Positions 1-10,915 of a stretch of 64,000 bases of DNA are shown here, one piece after another. Source of the stretch: Penicillium oxalicum. Its lineage: Eukaryota; Ascomycota; Eurotiomycetes; Eurotiales; Aspergillaceae. The stretch covers positions 5,332,001-5,396,000 of the forward strand of contig NC_064650.1 of assembly GCF_001723175.1 (NCBI RefSeq). The letters run 5' to 3'. The stretch's first letter is position 1. Each line of letters opens with the position of its first letter. The notes below the pieces were generated by a model, which made no database searches, had not been told where the DNA came from, and saw only the letters and a list, made by a program, of their open reading frames with translations. The position numbers and the translations under genes are program-made.

Positions 1-1830
1 AACCCATGCCCACGGTAAAGGTGAACATGGCGTCCACCTCGTAGTACTCCATAGCCTCGATGACATTGCGCGTGCTCAGCATGAAGATCAAACCGCCCGA
101 CATCAGGCAGAAGGAGGCGACAATCTCGGTGGGTGGTCGAGCCGGCAGATACGAGGTAGGCGGGCGCAAGAACAGCAGGACATAGGTCATGCCACGAGCG
201 AGAGAGAAGCCCATCAACATGTTACCCCACTGCTTGTGGACCATGGTCGATGTCATGCTGGTCTGGTGGTGCGAGCCCATCATCATTCCTAGCAGCAGGA
301 TGATCAGTGCAGGCATTGGGTTCAAAGAGACTCCTTGCGACTTGGGAGTCTGCCAGTTCTCATCGCGAGTGATGTGCGCGGGAGTGCGGAGAATAGTATT
401 GTTCAGAGCTTCGCGGATCCGTGTGGACTCGAAGAGCATACCGACCTAGTGGAAGGGCAGAAGAGAAAAATATTAGTTCCAAGTCTCTCGTTTGCCCACA
501 TTTAAGCGATCTGGAGCCTTTCTCTTACCAGGCCACCGCCGAAAAACATAATCGAGATGGAGACGTGCTCCAAGTCAGTCGCGGACCAAACACCGTCGTT
601 GCTTGCCAAGTGTTCGAGGAAGACGTTGGTGATCCCGTACAGGAAGATCACAAAGCACTCGGTAAATTCGCCCGTGGGCACCTTGGCCTTCCAACCCACC
701 ACGGACGCTGGGGGCTTCTTGTTCCACGCCCATCCCAAGTCGGCCCAGCAGCCAACATAGCGGCCCAGAGTAAGGACTCCATACCAGAAGAAGATCCCTC
801 CCTTGATGAAGTGAGCCAGCCCGTTGAACACTTCACGATCACGCATAATTCCACCGTACGTCACCGCACCGGTGGCGATAGCGACAAAGCCGAAGGGTAG
901 AATGATGCGGTCAACCACATTGTACACTCCATTGAAGGCGCGCAGAACGCGGCTGGAGACCAGCCCCGGAACGCGCTTGGACAAGAAGCGGTCCATGACA
1001 GTGTTGTGTAACCATCCATGCGCTGGGGTGGGTTGGACAGGCAGCTCCTCCTCGGGCTTTTCAAATCCATCGTCGCATTCCAATGGCGATCCAAACGAGG
1101 AAGAGCTCGAGTTGTGAGTGGGAGAACCCGGCTCAGTACCCTGGCCGCTGTCTCTTGACCAGCGGTACCCGTGTGTCGCATGCGCCGGGAAGGTGTGTTC
1201 GTGCTCTTCCGTTGCAACGGGCAAGAAAGTCGCCTGCTCGTAGGACACTTTTTCTGAGGACGATTCGCCGCGTCCAGCATAAGCGAAGATGAGAGCCAGG
1301 ACCACCTGAGCACCGAAGACCCAGGTTACAATCCAGCCAATCTTGTGGTGCGCATTGTTCTCGTAGAGGTCCGGAGTCTGGCTGTTGTAGATGATTCCAG
1401 CGAGTACGCCAACCCCATTAACCACGAGAAAGAAAAATTGCGATGGCAAAGCCAGTCTGGATCGTGCCACACTGAGCATCACAGCTATCGCGAAGCTCGT
1501 CAACACACGCGTTCTTTATTTCAAGATCGACGACGCGAAGATCATTTTGCTGTCTTGCTTACCTGCTGGAAGAACAATGCACCACGCCAACATCATCAGC
1601 GCGATGTGCGCCATGATTGCGGTGGTGTGTTTACTGTACGCAAAGTAACTCATGGGACCATCATCACCATGAGGCGTCGTTGGCGCCGACGACGTTATCG
1701 CCGCGGCGCCAGCACCCATGCTCATGTCCATGTCCATGTCCATGTGCTCATCATCTCCATGCGGTACCGCTGTCGCCAGACACGCGAGGACTGTGACTGC
1801 GACAGCAGCGCGACAAGCTATAGATCGCAT
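1..1830 (-). CDS. YTP1: YTP1-like integral membrane protein (3' end beyond window)
   Basis: Exons on the minus strand are 1830-1563, 1484-529 and 445-1, with 78- and 83-nt introns (GTAAGC and GTAAGA donors). The reading frame is still open at base 1, so the C-terminus is missing. The ATG at 1830 begins a signal peptide (SIACRAAVAVTVLACLATAV). A short Asp/His/Met-rich luminal segment follows (around residues 20-40), then many hydrophobic helices typical of the YTP1/DUF2427 family, for example MAHIALMMLAWCIVLPA, and in exon 2 VTYGGIMRDREVFNGLAHF and KGGIFFWYGVLTLGRY. A hydrophilic Ser/Glu/Pro-rich loop lies in the middle of exon 2. Yeast YTP1 is a membrane protein of poorly known function with some similarity to mitochondrial electron-transport proteins. 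Family assignment rests on overall pattern and is fairly secure; the function is unknown. A TGACGTAA motif lies 214 bp upstream. Confidence 0.85.
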
Positions 1831-3237
1831 TGCGCCGGTGGAAAAGAAGGTAGTTTTTTTTGCCCCAGCTCGCAAGTCCCGAACTATAAACTATCTCAGA
1901 AGAGACGACGACCTGCCACCGTCTACAACAGAAATAGATTCAAAAGATGGCAGCGACAAGGATGAGTAAGAGTCGTCAACGGAACCCCGGGGGCTTTTTC
2001 TTTTTCCCTTTTTTTTCCTTCGTTTTTCTCTGTTTTCGAATCGTGACGTAAAGTCGCCTTCACACCCGGAGAGAAATGATGGTCAATTTTCGTGATTTTT
2101 TCCTTTGTGATTGCTTGATGCGTTTTCAATCGGAGGTGTGGACCGAGGATCTGGAGTTGCGCGCGACAGGACCCAACACTTGTTCCGCACGTCGAGATGC
2201 TGGCAGGGGGGAGGGGACCGGAGAAATCAGCGAGGTGGTAGGGCTGAATATGGAGAGAGTATAGATCGAGAACGGGGTTTAGATTACTTTGCGCTAGGAA
2301 GGGGGAAGAACCAGGTTTATGAGAAAGTCGCACACTTGTACTCTCAGGACTGCAACCTCAAAGAAATAATTAATAATAATGACTCGAAGGGCGCCCACTG
2401 CCTGCTATCGGGAACCTCTTCGAGTGATGACAATGAATTGCAGCGCGCGAATGACCCAAAGTAGACAACCTTCTGCCATTTTTCTTTTTCTTTTCTGGCA
2501 TTTCTAGTATTTTCCAATTTCTTTGCTTTGGTAGGTATGACTCGGCGAATGACCTTTGGCGCCGCGACCTCTCGGAGATGGCGGATATAAAAGTCTCCGT
2601 TGCCGAGAGTGCGTGGCAGTACTTACCTGCTCCGGCGAGCTCCCGTCGCCGATTCAGAGACTGCGATGAAAGTGGGTACGGACGGCAAGAGGAAGAGGAA
2701 GATGAAGAGGTGTACGGAGTTTGTGTCGCGACTTCCGCCTGTCTCTTGGCTTTCATTTGGACCCGACTGTGCTGTACATGTTGACTTCAACCGTACCTAG
2801 TTGACGAGCGAGCTCCTTCGCCTCCTCGTGTGTTTATTGGAGATTAGGCTTTCGCGCAGGCCACTAGCAACGCCAGTTCTTCACATGCTCGCGGGTAGTT
2901 CATCGATACTCAATGTAGAGGGTTTGTCTGACGAAGAGAGCTGCAAGTACAGTAGTAGCTTGTGCGAACATACTAACCTTCCCAGGTCGGGCCAAGATTT
3001 TATCCCATCCATCATAGAATTGTGCAGCTCCCCCACTCCTGCACAAAAAAGCGGCCGGTGGTCATTAGTACTGGAACGCACCGGCATGGGATCTGCAATT
3101 CTGAGCTTTGGACACAACTCATCTGCGAGACTGTGTGACCGTCCACGTTGACTGAATCAAGTCTTGGCAAACCCAGTGTCGAGAACTTGCCGCAAGTCTA
3201 CACTTCTTCCATCATTTTGTTTTTCTTACTAATCTGA
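1831..3237. other. intergenic, upstream of the YTP1-like gene
   Basis: No supported gene. The first few hundred bases are the promoter and leader of the minus-strand YTP1-like gene, with T-rich runs around 1990-2110 and TGACGTAA at 2044. A TATAAAAG string occurs near 2586, but no reading frame starts sensibly after it. Short open frames between 2370 and 3151 lack conserved motifs and clash with one another. Confidence 0.6.
2044..2051 (+). promoter_or_regulatory. TGACGTAA, CRE/bZIP-like site upstream of YTP1-like gene
   Basis: The octamer TGACGTAA lies 214 bp upstream of the YTP1-like ATG. The same octamer lies before AIM24 (54631) and before VAC14 (61732). The longer string TGACGTAAAGTC is identical here and at 54631. 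Fungal ATF/CREB-type bZIP factors bind related sequences; that this copy is used is inference. Confidence 0.35.
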
Positions 3238-3705
3238 ATTGAGTCGGGAAAAAGGGCCATCTCGCACAAGACTAACAAGAAAGCAAATCCTCTGAGCAAC
3301 TCGACTCTCGGCTTCGGAGGGGCCGGGATCTGGACAGGTTCCATCGAAGATAGCCCCATCGATCCCGACGCACTGGGTCTGTATGACCTCACTTCCCTGG
3401 ATCGGATGGCCGGCTGGGAGTCAGCACATTTCGGCAGTGATCTCCAGAAGCGTGACACCTGATCGATGGGCGCTTTCCAAGATGGATCGGAACATCGCGC
3501 CTGGTCTGGTAACTCCTTTTCTTCCTCCGGATCCGATCGACTCCAGGGACAGCTTTCTCTACCTAGACTGGACAAAATAGACATACACAGTGAGAGCCAC
3601 TCGCTGAGTCGTAGTAGTCATACCCGCCACAGATCCCATTGCGCCTGTCCAGGCGCTCATGACGTATCTCAACCACCCTTCTTCACTCCCGCTTTGAGCC
3701 TCTGA
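3238..3705 (+). pseudogene. candidate coding relic with one internal stop
   Basis: One frame stays open for 74 codons (3238-3459), meets a TGA at 3460, and continues open for another 80 codons to a TGA at 3703. The first part has strongly GC-ending codons and protein-like content (GSIEDSPIDPDALGLYD, then LTSLDRMAGWESAHF). The second part is rich in Ser, Arg and His. There is no good ATG and no recognisable domain. The acidic and Ser-rich character could suit the linker of a fungal regulator, but I see no zinc cluster, so this is only a guess. It may instead be an exon of an unrecognised split gene, or chance. Confidence 0.25.
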
Positions 3706-4434
3706 GGACCAGACGAGCTTTCCATCTTCACCGCCACAAGTAGCAGCCTGTGAGTGGGAACAAGGTTGGGAATGACATGTACCATGCAAATTCGGTAGTG
3801 CCCACATTTCGATGCCCAAGATCGGCCAGGGCTGACTCGGGAGGCCACTATTGCTAGTGCAGCTTTCTGACAGTCTCTAGCCCGCTCTTGGCAGGTAGCG
3901 GTCGATCGCACGGAGTTTTCTCAGAATCTGCAATGATTCAGCGACCATGAGCAGGGCCTGATAGTGATCCGAAAGTATATCAAGTGATTACTGAAAGAAT
4001 TCAGTGTCGCATGACTTTTCTCATCAATCCGTACTAACTTTTGCATCGTCACCTCGCTTTCCCCCCTGGGCCAGTCGCATCGCAAACAGACAGCAGTCCA
4101 TGTACACACTGTACTCCACTTTCGGCCAATCAATCGCTCCTGATCGTCATCCTTTCTTCTGACAACCTCAGCATCATTTCAGTCTTTTGCGTGTCTTGAT
4201 TAGTAGCCATGGAAGAGACTGGGTCAGCTTAACTACAACCAAAGAAGTCTAGACTTCCTTTGAGTCCGGATCAGACCATTCTTGGGCACGGCGTCTACGG
4301 TCCAGACGGTGGCTTTAGATCTCGATAATACCTTGATCACCCGCCACAAGCCATCTGAGGGCCGGAAACTGCCTGGAGCGCAGCTAAGGGTTCTCCCCCC
4401 CCCCCCCCCCACTTCGCCTTTTGTGTCTTAATAG
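3706..4434. other. intergenic
   Basis: No supported gene. It ends in a run of 16 C (4395-4410), followed by a splice-acceptor-like string ending in TAG at 4434 that immediately precedes the second relic frame. Confidence 0.5.
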
Positions 4435-4818
4435 AATCCCTGTCGCGGGCTCGGCCTCGCACGCACTTCCCTTCCGAGCCTAAGTTTGTCACCATGCCTC
4501 ATTGCCGTGGAGGGAGAGGGTCCTTTCGCGTTCTTTCTCCAGTCCAGTCTCAAGACCGACGGAATCAAGCGCCAGGGACATGCAAAGCCGCAATAGTTCC
4601 ACCGCGACCACAGTACTGTAGAAATGGTCCCACGGCACGAATTTGCCGAACAAGACCTCTCTGGTCCAGGATCTCCCAAGATTAGACGTGTCCGATCAGC
4701 ACTAGAAGGACATGAGATTGTGCGTGACTGTCAACGATTCAACCTCGACGCCGAGTTACCGAGAGACCAGAGCGTCGGCATCATCTTCGACAGCTGGTCA
4801 GGCCACCCACGTTCTTGA
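4435..4818 (+). pseudogene. second candidate coding relic with one internal stop
   Basis: A frame opens after TAG at 4432-4434 and runs 53 codons to an in-frame TAG at 4594. It then continues 73 codons to a TGA at 4816. The content looks protein-like after the stop (EFAEQDLSGPGSPKIRRVRS, then ALEGHEIVRDCQRFNLDAEL). An ATG at 4624 could start a 64-residue peptide. I do not recognise a family. With the 3238-3705 frame it suggests that the gene-poor stretch between YTP1 and RPS29 may hold decayed genes, but chance cannot be excluded. Confidence 0.22.
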
Positions 4819-7800
4819 GACTTCTTGCCTTGGCTCTGTACCCTCGCTTCCACAAAAACCGGCTTGAACTCTCCACCAGTCTCCCTTGCTGACGCGAGTG
4901 GTCACTGTGGTATGTCTGTATGAGTCGCTGGCCTTGGCGGTTCGGCCGTCTACCTGAGCTGCCGGAACTTAGGGTCGCCCTGACCTTTATCTCACTGTCT
5001 AGTCGCCTGTTGGTCTCTTCCCTCAAACGCCTGGTTGAAGATTGCATTGGACCAGGCTTCAAGTCAAGCGAGTCATATGTTCGGAGCAGAAACAGGTATT
5101 CATATAGCTTGGTACCAAGCAGTAGGCCCAAATCTCGAATCTAGATCTGCTCGGTCTGAATTCTCAGCCGGAATGGAGCAACTGAGGCCGTTGTCATGCA
5201 CTTGCGGGAAGGGCTCTGCCAGTGTACTAATTGACATTGATTAATCATCCTACTTCATACTGAAAGTACGCCACACGCCGTGGGAACCCATACTCTGGCA
5301 ATTAAGACCCGCTACCCGGCCAGTCCCTCTGTAATGGGAGCTACATACGAAGAGAACGTGAAAGGCGCTTTGACCTCGGAGCGGCCGCACTCCCCCAATG
5401 ACCCGTCACGACGCGCCCTGTGGACTTTTCGAGCTTCGACCTATAGTGTGCTTGGTGTTCCGGTTCCATTATGATTCAGCAGTGTGCTACTGCAGTGCCT
5501 TGGTACCTGCCCTGCATAGGTATTTTTGCACTCGCACAGTTTGTACCTCTACTTCTATGGGAGCGGAACTCAAGAGTGCACTCCACCACGTCAGATGTTC
5601 ATCGAGTCGGTCATCATCCAGACATTTGACACCTGCAGAGATAAGTAGACCAAGGGCCATGCCTCGCCCAATAAGTATTAACCTTGAGATCCGGCAATAA
5701 TAATAATACCGATGCGTATGAACTGTTCAAAGCCACGAATGAAAACGTGCTCGAGCGTTATCCGCGATCTTCCGGCCGCCCCCATCCCCATCCCCATCGC
5801 GCATCCATGTGAGGGCTGGAGTATGTAATCCTATCCCCGTCCACCTCCTCACACGCACGGGTGGTGTCTGCGGGTGATGTGATCGGACTGAAAGAGTGGA
5901 CCTCACAAGGGAAGAGAAAAAGTTGAAAGGGTTCCCTATCCGAGTCTCCGCCTGAAGGGTGGGACTGTTGAGCCTCGACTCTAACTCTTTCTCTCTCTTT
6001 TCTCCGCTCCGACTTTCAAACCACACGCACAGTTAACCTTAGTAACCACGCACTAGAACTTGTCTTTTTGTCTTGCTCCCTTGGAAAAGAATCGCAGCCG
6101 CATTTTGATCCGTAATTCCGCAGAGAACCCCCTTCCAGTTAAAGCTGTTACCGAGTGGGTGGGCTGATGGATGGACTGTAGTTCGTCGTCGTCCATGGCT
6201 GGATATGATGTGATGCCATGCTTATGATTGTCCGGGCACTTCCGCCGGTGATTCATCGACGAGCCGTCATGGAGTCCACCACAGTATGGTTCATGAGATG
6301 TCTGCCCTTCCCACCCGTGGACTTGACTGCACTCTACAGGAGTATGTATCGGCCCTATGAAAGAGGGTTCCGTCGCATCATCTAGGAGGTGGATGACTTG
6401 GGGCTGAGTAATCATTTTGATGGTTCCCGATCTCCAGTTCTTACTGGACTTGGAAGGGGGATGTTTTACCTCCTTTCTTTACTTTTTGTTTTTGTGGAAA
6501 ATTGGTATCTTTGTCATGCGGCCACTTAGTCTGCAGGCGCAGGAAGAGCTGTTCACCGGGATGGGCTATCGTGATAGTACTATGGTAGTGACTTGTACAG
6601 CGGGAGACTTGCAAGGTCCTGCCCAAAACGATGAGCCCTTGCGGCCGTTTTGTGTTCTTTCTATTTCCCTTTTTGGCTTTTCGCGCCTGCATCTGCTGGA
6701 CTGCGAATGAGACTGGTATGCACCGGTATGCATCAACGAAGGCAGTAGTGGGTTGACTCGCCCCCCCCCCCGGCATCTCTCAAAATCCCGTACGTGGTTG
6801 CTTTGAGGGGTAAGTCCGCTGAATATACATGTGTAGGTAGACAGGTATGCACATGCTATGTCTACCTGGTACATTTTTATTTGCGCGCTTGTTTGTTTCC
6901 CTAGGTATATACCCCGGGTTTTGTTTGGCCCTTCACATCGGTCGCTCTTCAAAGTATGGAACATGAGAACTCACGGTGTGACATGAGTCTATCGAGCCTG
7001 CATCTTCCCATCCATCCTGATTCTGAGGTTGCTGACTCGACTCGACTCGATTCTGGTGACCTTTCGGTGGGGACTCACTGCTTCGCTACCCACCTGATGC
7101 TCAATATACTACCATCAGATCAAAGATCATACTGTACAATAGCCTTAAGTTGATACCATCATCAGCATACATTCTACTACTATGTCCGGATACCATGTAC
7201 CCTCCAAGCGCGCCCAGGTCAACAGCCCATATCCAGCGTGGGCTAAGTAATGTAAGTAACAGTGACTGGAAATACCGTCGACGCAGACCAAGCAATTCGA
7301 TGCACACACCAGGTGTGCCCAAATAAACTCCAGTCCCTCCTCCAGCCACTTACTTTTCTCCCCTCGGGATTCAGCAGCAAACCCCAACCCCCTGTATAAA
7401 CAAAAGGGCCTCCTTTTTTAAACTTTTTCTACCAGGACCCATCCACCGAAAAACCTGGCTTTAGTCTCACAACATCCCGCGTTGCCAACGTGCTCTCTCA
7501 CATGTCGTTTGATCACGCGCTCTATGGGGATCGACGGGTAGCTTTGACCGGCCCTTGGCTGGATTAGGTTCCCTTCGGATGCTCGGCTTCCGTAAAACCC
7601 GCGAGCCGGGGGGACTTGATGTGGTCTTTGAAGATTCTGGTTAGAAGGAGGAATAATTAGCGCCGGATCGTTTTCTTGGCTTAGTACATCTTCTTCCCGT
7701 CGTACCCTGAGCTACGATGTCGGATACTTTAGCTTGGGCGGGATCGTTTAGTCACTAATGACAAGATAGTGGATGTATGTGAATAACATTCAATAGAAGA

Positions 7801-9039
7801 CGGAATAAGTCTGGGCTTTGAGTGTCGTGACGAAATGAACCTTGAGGCAACTAATGCAGAGATAGGCAAGTTAGTCACAGTGGTCGCGCTGAGTACCTTG
7901 ATTAAATGGTTTCCTCATTTCGCTGGAGCGAGCTCTCGTCGCAGTCCCTCGGCCCTCACTTCGGTGCCCCCGTCAGGCCCAAGTGCAACCGTCTGCTCAT
8001 GGCTTGAGGCTGTCAAAGGTAAGACCTCCTGTTACTTTCTGCTCGCGAACACGTTGTTCGTGATAAAGTGGCTCCTGGAGCGAGGAGCTTCATCTCTCTC
8101 CGATGGTGGAGCGTTGCGCTCCTTGCGGTTGCAGATTACTCGTAGGTCGCGCTGTTGACAACATGCAAAGCTTCTTTAGCAGAAAAAAAACAGAGACTTG
8201 ATTGCTACTGGTTTGTAACTTCAGAAGATATGATGGTCTCGGCACACTCAATTATCAGATTCAGGTACAGTGTCTCAGTCCCCCGAGCTTTAATGGATCA
8301 TCTGCGGGGAGACAGTCACTTGCCCCGATGAAGAATTGGTCCATTGTATCGATTACGGCGACTCCCACTGGCTGGGGTTTCGCTCATCTCGACGTATGGC
8401 ATGGCTAAAGCTAGTAGAGGCACGGCATTTAAATATGCCATATCGCGTGAGCGAGCGAGCGAGAGAGTATCAAGTCTGAATACAGAGTTTCTCATAATCA
8501 TTGCCTATGCACCTGCAATAGGCAAAGGTCATCAAGACACATTCTCCCGGACGGTATTTTGAAAACCATTTACGTAGCGTATCGCAGGAATAGAGTCTGA
8601 GCTCATGGTTTCCGTTATTGAGATCGGTAGTATGAGACAGAGTCTGTGATGTGATATGGCGCAAGGAAATTGCACAATCTGACAGGCTTCAACCCTATTT
8701 GAACTTGTTGTTCTGGTTCGCATCAAATGCCATGGCTTCTCGTGTCTATAGTAGTTCTCTAGATTGGCGCATATCTAGGTGCAAGCCACTAAACCAGCCA
8801 CCAGATGGCCAGTTGGCCAGTTGGCGAGGTCTGTCCTGTGCCAAACCTGGACCGGACCCAAACTCAAAAGACTCCGATCGGCCAGGGCCCGACACTCCCC
8901 TTTTGGCCTGATATCCAAGGCTTCATAACATTATCTAATCAGGAATGCCGCGGGAGCCCCCAAAACCGACTAGTGCCGGGGCAAGCGAGCTGGCCCGTGC
9001 CCTCCGGTTCCCGATTGGGACGGCACACAACGAAATTCC
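4819..9039. other. long intergenic stretch
   Basis: About 4.2 kb without a supported gene on either strand. All open frames are short, overlap each other in conflicting frames and lack motifs. It contains an 11-C run at 6761-6771, simple CTCGA repeats near 7035 and a GAGC repeat near 8447. The last few hundred bases are the RPS29 promoter. Confidence 0.5.
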
Positions 9040-9047
9040 AACCCTAA
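9014..9047 (+). promoter_or_regulatory. RPS29 promoter elements: inverted CCAAT and AACCCTAA
   Basis: ATTGG (inverted CCAAT, 9014-9018) and AACCCTAA (9040-9047) lie about 135 and 105 bp upstream of the RPS29 ATG. AACCCTAA is the telomere-like box bound by Tbf1-type factors in ribosomal protein promoters of many fungi. A pyrimidine-rich stretch follows before the ATG. The sites are directly visible; their use is inferred from family knowledge. Confidence 0.45.
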
Positions 9048-9148
9048 CGGTACGAGTCGACCTTCGTTCTTCTTCAACAGCGCCAACGACCCTCGTCCCC
9101 CGTCACCCACCAAACCCGTCAAATCCCCCCCGTTTCGACACCTTCAAG

Positions 9149-9925
9149 ATGACTCACGAGTCTGTTTGGTACTCCCGGCCCCGCAAGTAAGTCGAAAGAT
9201 GCGCCTAACCGCTGTCCAAAAATGAAAATCCGTCTTGCGGAGTGAAAGACCGGTGGCTAACATGATTTCTTCTTCCTCGCTAGGTACGGCAAGGGCTCTC
9301 GCGAATGGTGTGTTCAACTCCCGCTTTGAAAATCTGCACAGGATCCCCCCCCCTCCCCTCAACAGAAGATGGATGGGCACAATAGTCCGGGCGCGCCGGA
9401 AAAGAGAGGGGTGGAAATATTGGATTATCGAATATGGACCAGCCACGAATGTTGGGCATACTTCAATGGGAAAAGGATTGGAGTGCTAATTTCGGATTCG
9501 ATTGACTATAGCCGTGTCTGCGCCCACCGCGCCGGTCTGATCCGCAAGTACGGCGTACGTGAAATCCTCCCCCAGTTCTTGAGGCGGAGTGAGCGAGTGA
9601 CGCTTGAAGCGCCGTGATCTTTGATCTCTCTCGGAGTTTTTTGGCTAACATGGATTCTTGTACAGATGAACATCTGCCGTCAGTGCTTCCGTGAGAAGTC
9701 CACCGACATTGGTTTCAACAAGGTTCGTGACCGTGACACTTTTTTGCGCCATTCAAATCCCGCCCACATGAGAACCAAGCCTCGACTACGACAATATTCC
9801 GATCTCTCAGTGAAACACGCCATACTTCTTCGTCTGAATAGTCGAGGCTCGATCTCACAGTCGCATCCAACAACAAGCACCAAAGGCTAACTCATTCCCT
9901 ACTCTGCACCTTACAGTACCGCTAA
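9149..9925 (+). CDS. rps29: 40S ribosomal protein S29 (uS14), five exons
   Basis: Exons are 9149-9186, 9284-9307, 9512-9554, 9666-9722 and 9917-9925, giving exactly 56 residues, the usual length for eukaryotic S29. The protein begins MTHESVWYSRPRKYG. It holds the uS14 zinc ribbon: two Cys in the CRVC segment (made by joining exons 2 and 3) and two Cys in ICRQC (exon 4). The conserved core HRAGLIRKYG is present, and the protein ends NKYR. The last exon codes only Tyr-Arg-stop. All junctions are in phase. The intron 4 donor is GTTCGT, unlike the more usual GTAAGT of intron 1. The protein sits in the head of the small ribosomal subunit. No single exon is long enough to be found by open-frame length. 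Intron 4 holds a perfect 11-bp stem. Confidence 0.95.
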
Positions 9926-10915
9926 GCAATTCAAAACCATGTCCACCATTTGACGGCTTTCTTCGATTCCATTCTCGTCTGCGATTCGTCCTCTCGTGTA
10001 CGTACCCAGGCGCTGCGCGAATTCCTCTCGATTAGTGTCCCGGGATCAGGGAAAAAATGGGTCGGAAGTGACTGGGAGAGCCCAAAAAATACAAACAATT
10101 TTTACGCCCACACTTCGTTTCCACTTCATCTATGTTTTTTTTTTCTCTCTCTCTCAATTTTTCCCCAATCGCATGACGACTCCAAAATTCTTTGTTTTGG
10201 TTGCTACTTATTGACTAGATGGAGATGACACCCGGTGGGCTCGTCTCCTGCGGGGCGTCTTGAATGGATCGATTGGGACCGGGGGTTTACTGTGTGAAGA
10301 GTGCGCGGATGGAGAAGGAAAAAAAAACAGAAAAAGAGGATGTTATGTCGTAACGCTCATCCGATTTTCTTTGTTTTCTTTTACTCAATATCAATGACGG
10401 ATTTCCTTGACTGCATCTTGCAACCTTGGGGTAGAATGCTCCAGTCGCGAAGTAGAGCCTGCCACCCTCGATCTCTCGCTTCATCCCCATCAATGCGGGG
10501 GTTGTACGCAACTACGACCTGCCGCTTGAGACTGCCTGCCAAGCATTCTTAGGGCGGAGTAGCCCGAGACTCGGGAGTAGTGTGATGATGCTAAAGTGCC
10601 ATTCATCCATGACGTCTCCTGTCTTACCTGGAGTGATCTCCAGATGAGGTCGATTACTGCCCAGGCGCCGCACCCTCCCAACGCATCGTGCAGCCAGCTT
10701 GCGAATTACCATATCCTGCGGGGTTTCAAATACTCGAAGGAGTAGAAGAGCAGGAAGATTCAAAAACAATCACATTCGTAGTAACAGTCACTCACGGCCA
10801 TGACGATTTCCCATGCTAATAATATTCCCAGTACGCCACGTATTCCCATGTCATTCAGTACGTACTACGCAGTAACCTACTGCTCGCTACCCTTCAGCCT
10901 CAACATCCATGTCCA
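9926..10915. other. intergenic, convergent between RPS29 and UBP8
   Basis: The 3' ends of RPS29 (plus) and UBP8 (minus) face each other here. T-rich and CT-rich runs (10131-10160, 10370-10390) suit 3' UTR sequence. No further gene is seen. Confidence 0.6.

Noticed and set aside
9187..9916. box C/D snoRNA in RPS29 introns
   Set aside because: No RTGATGA box C paired with CTGA and terminal stem could be found; only the 11-bp stem in intron 4 remains as an open question.
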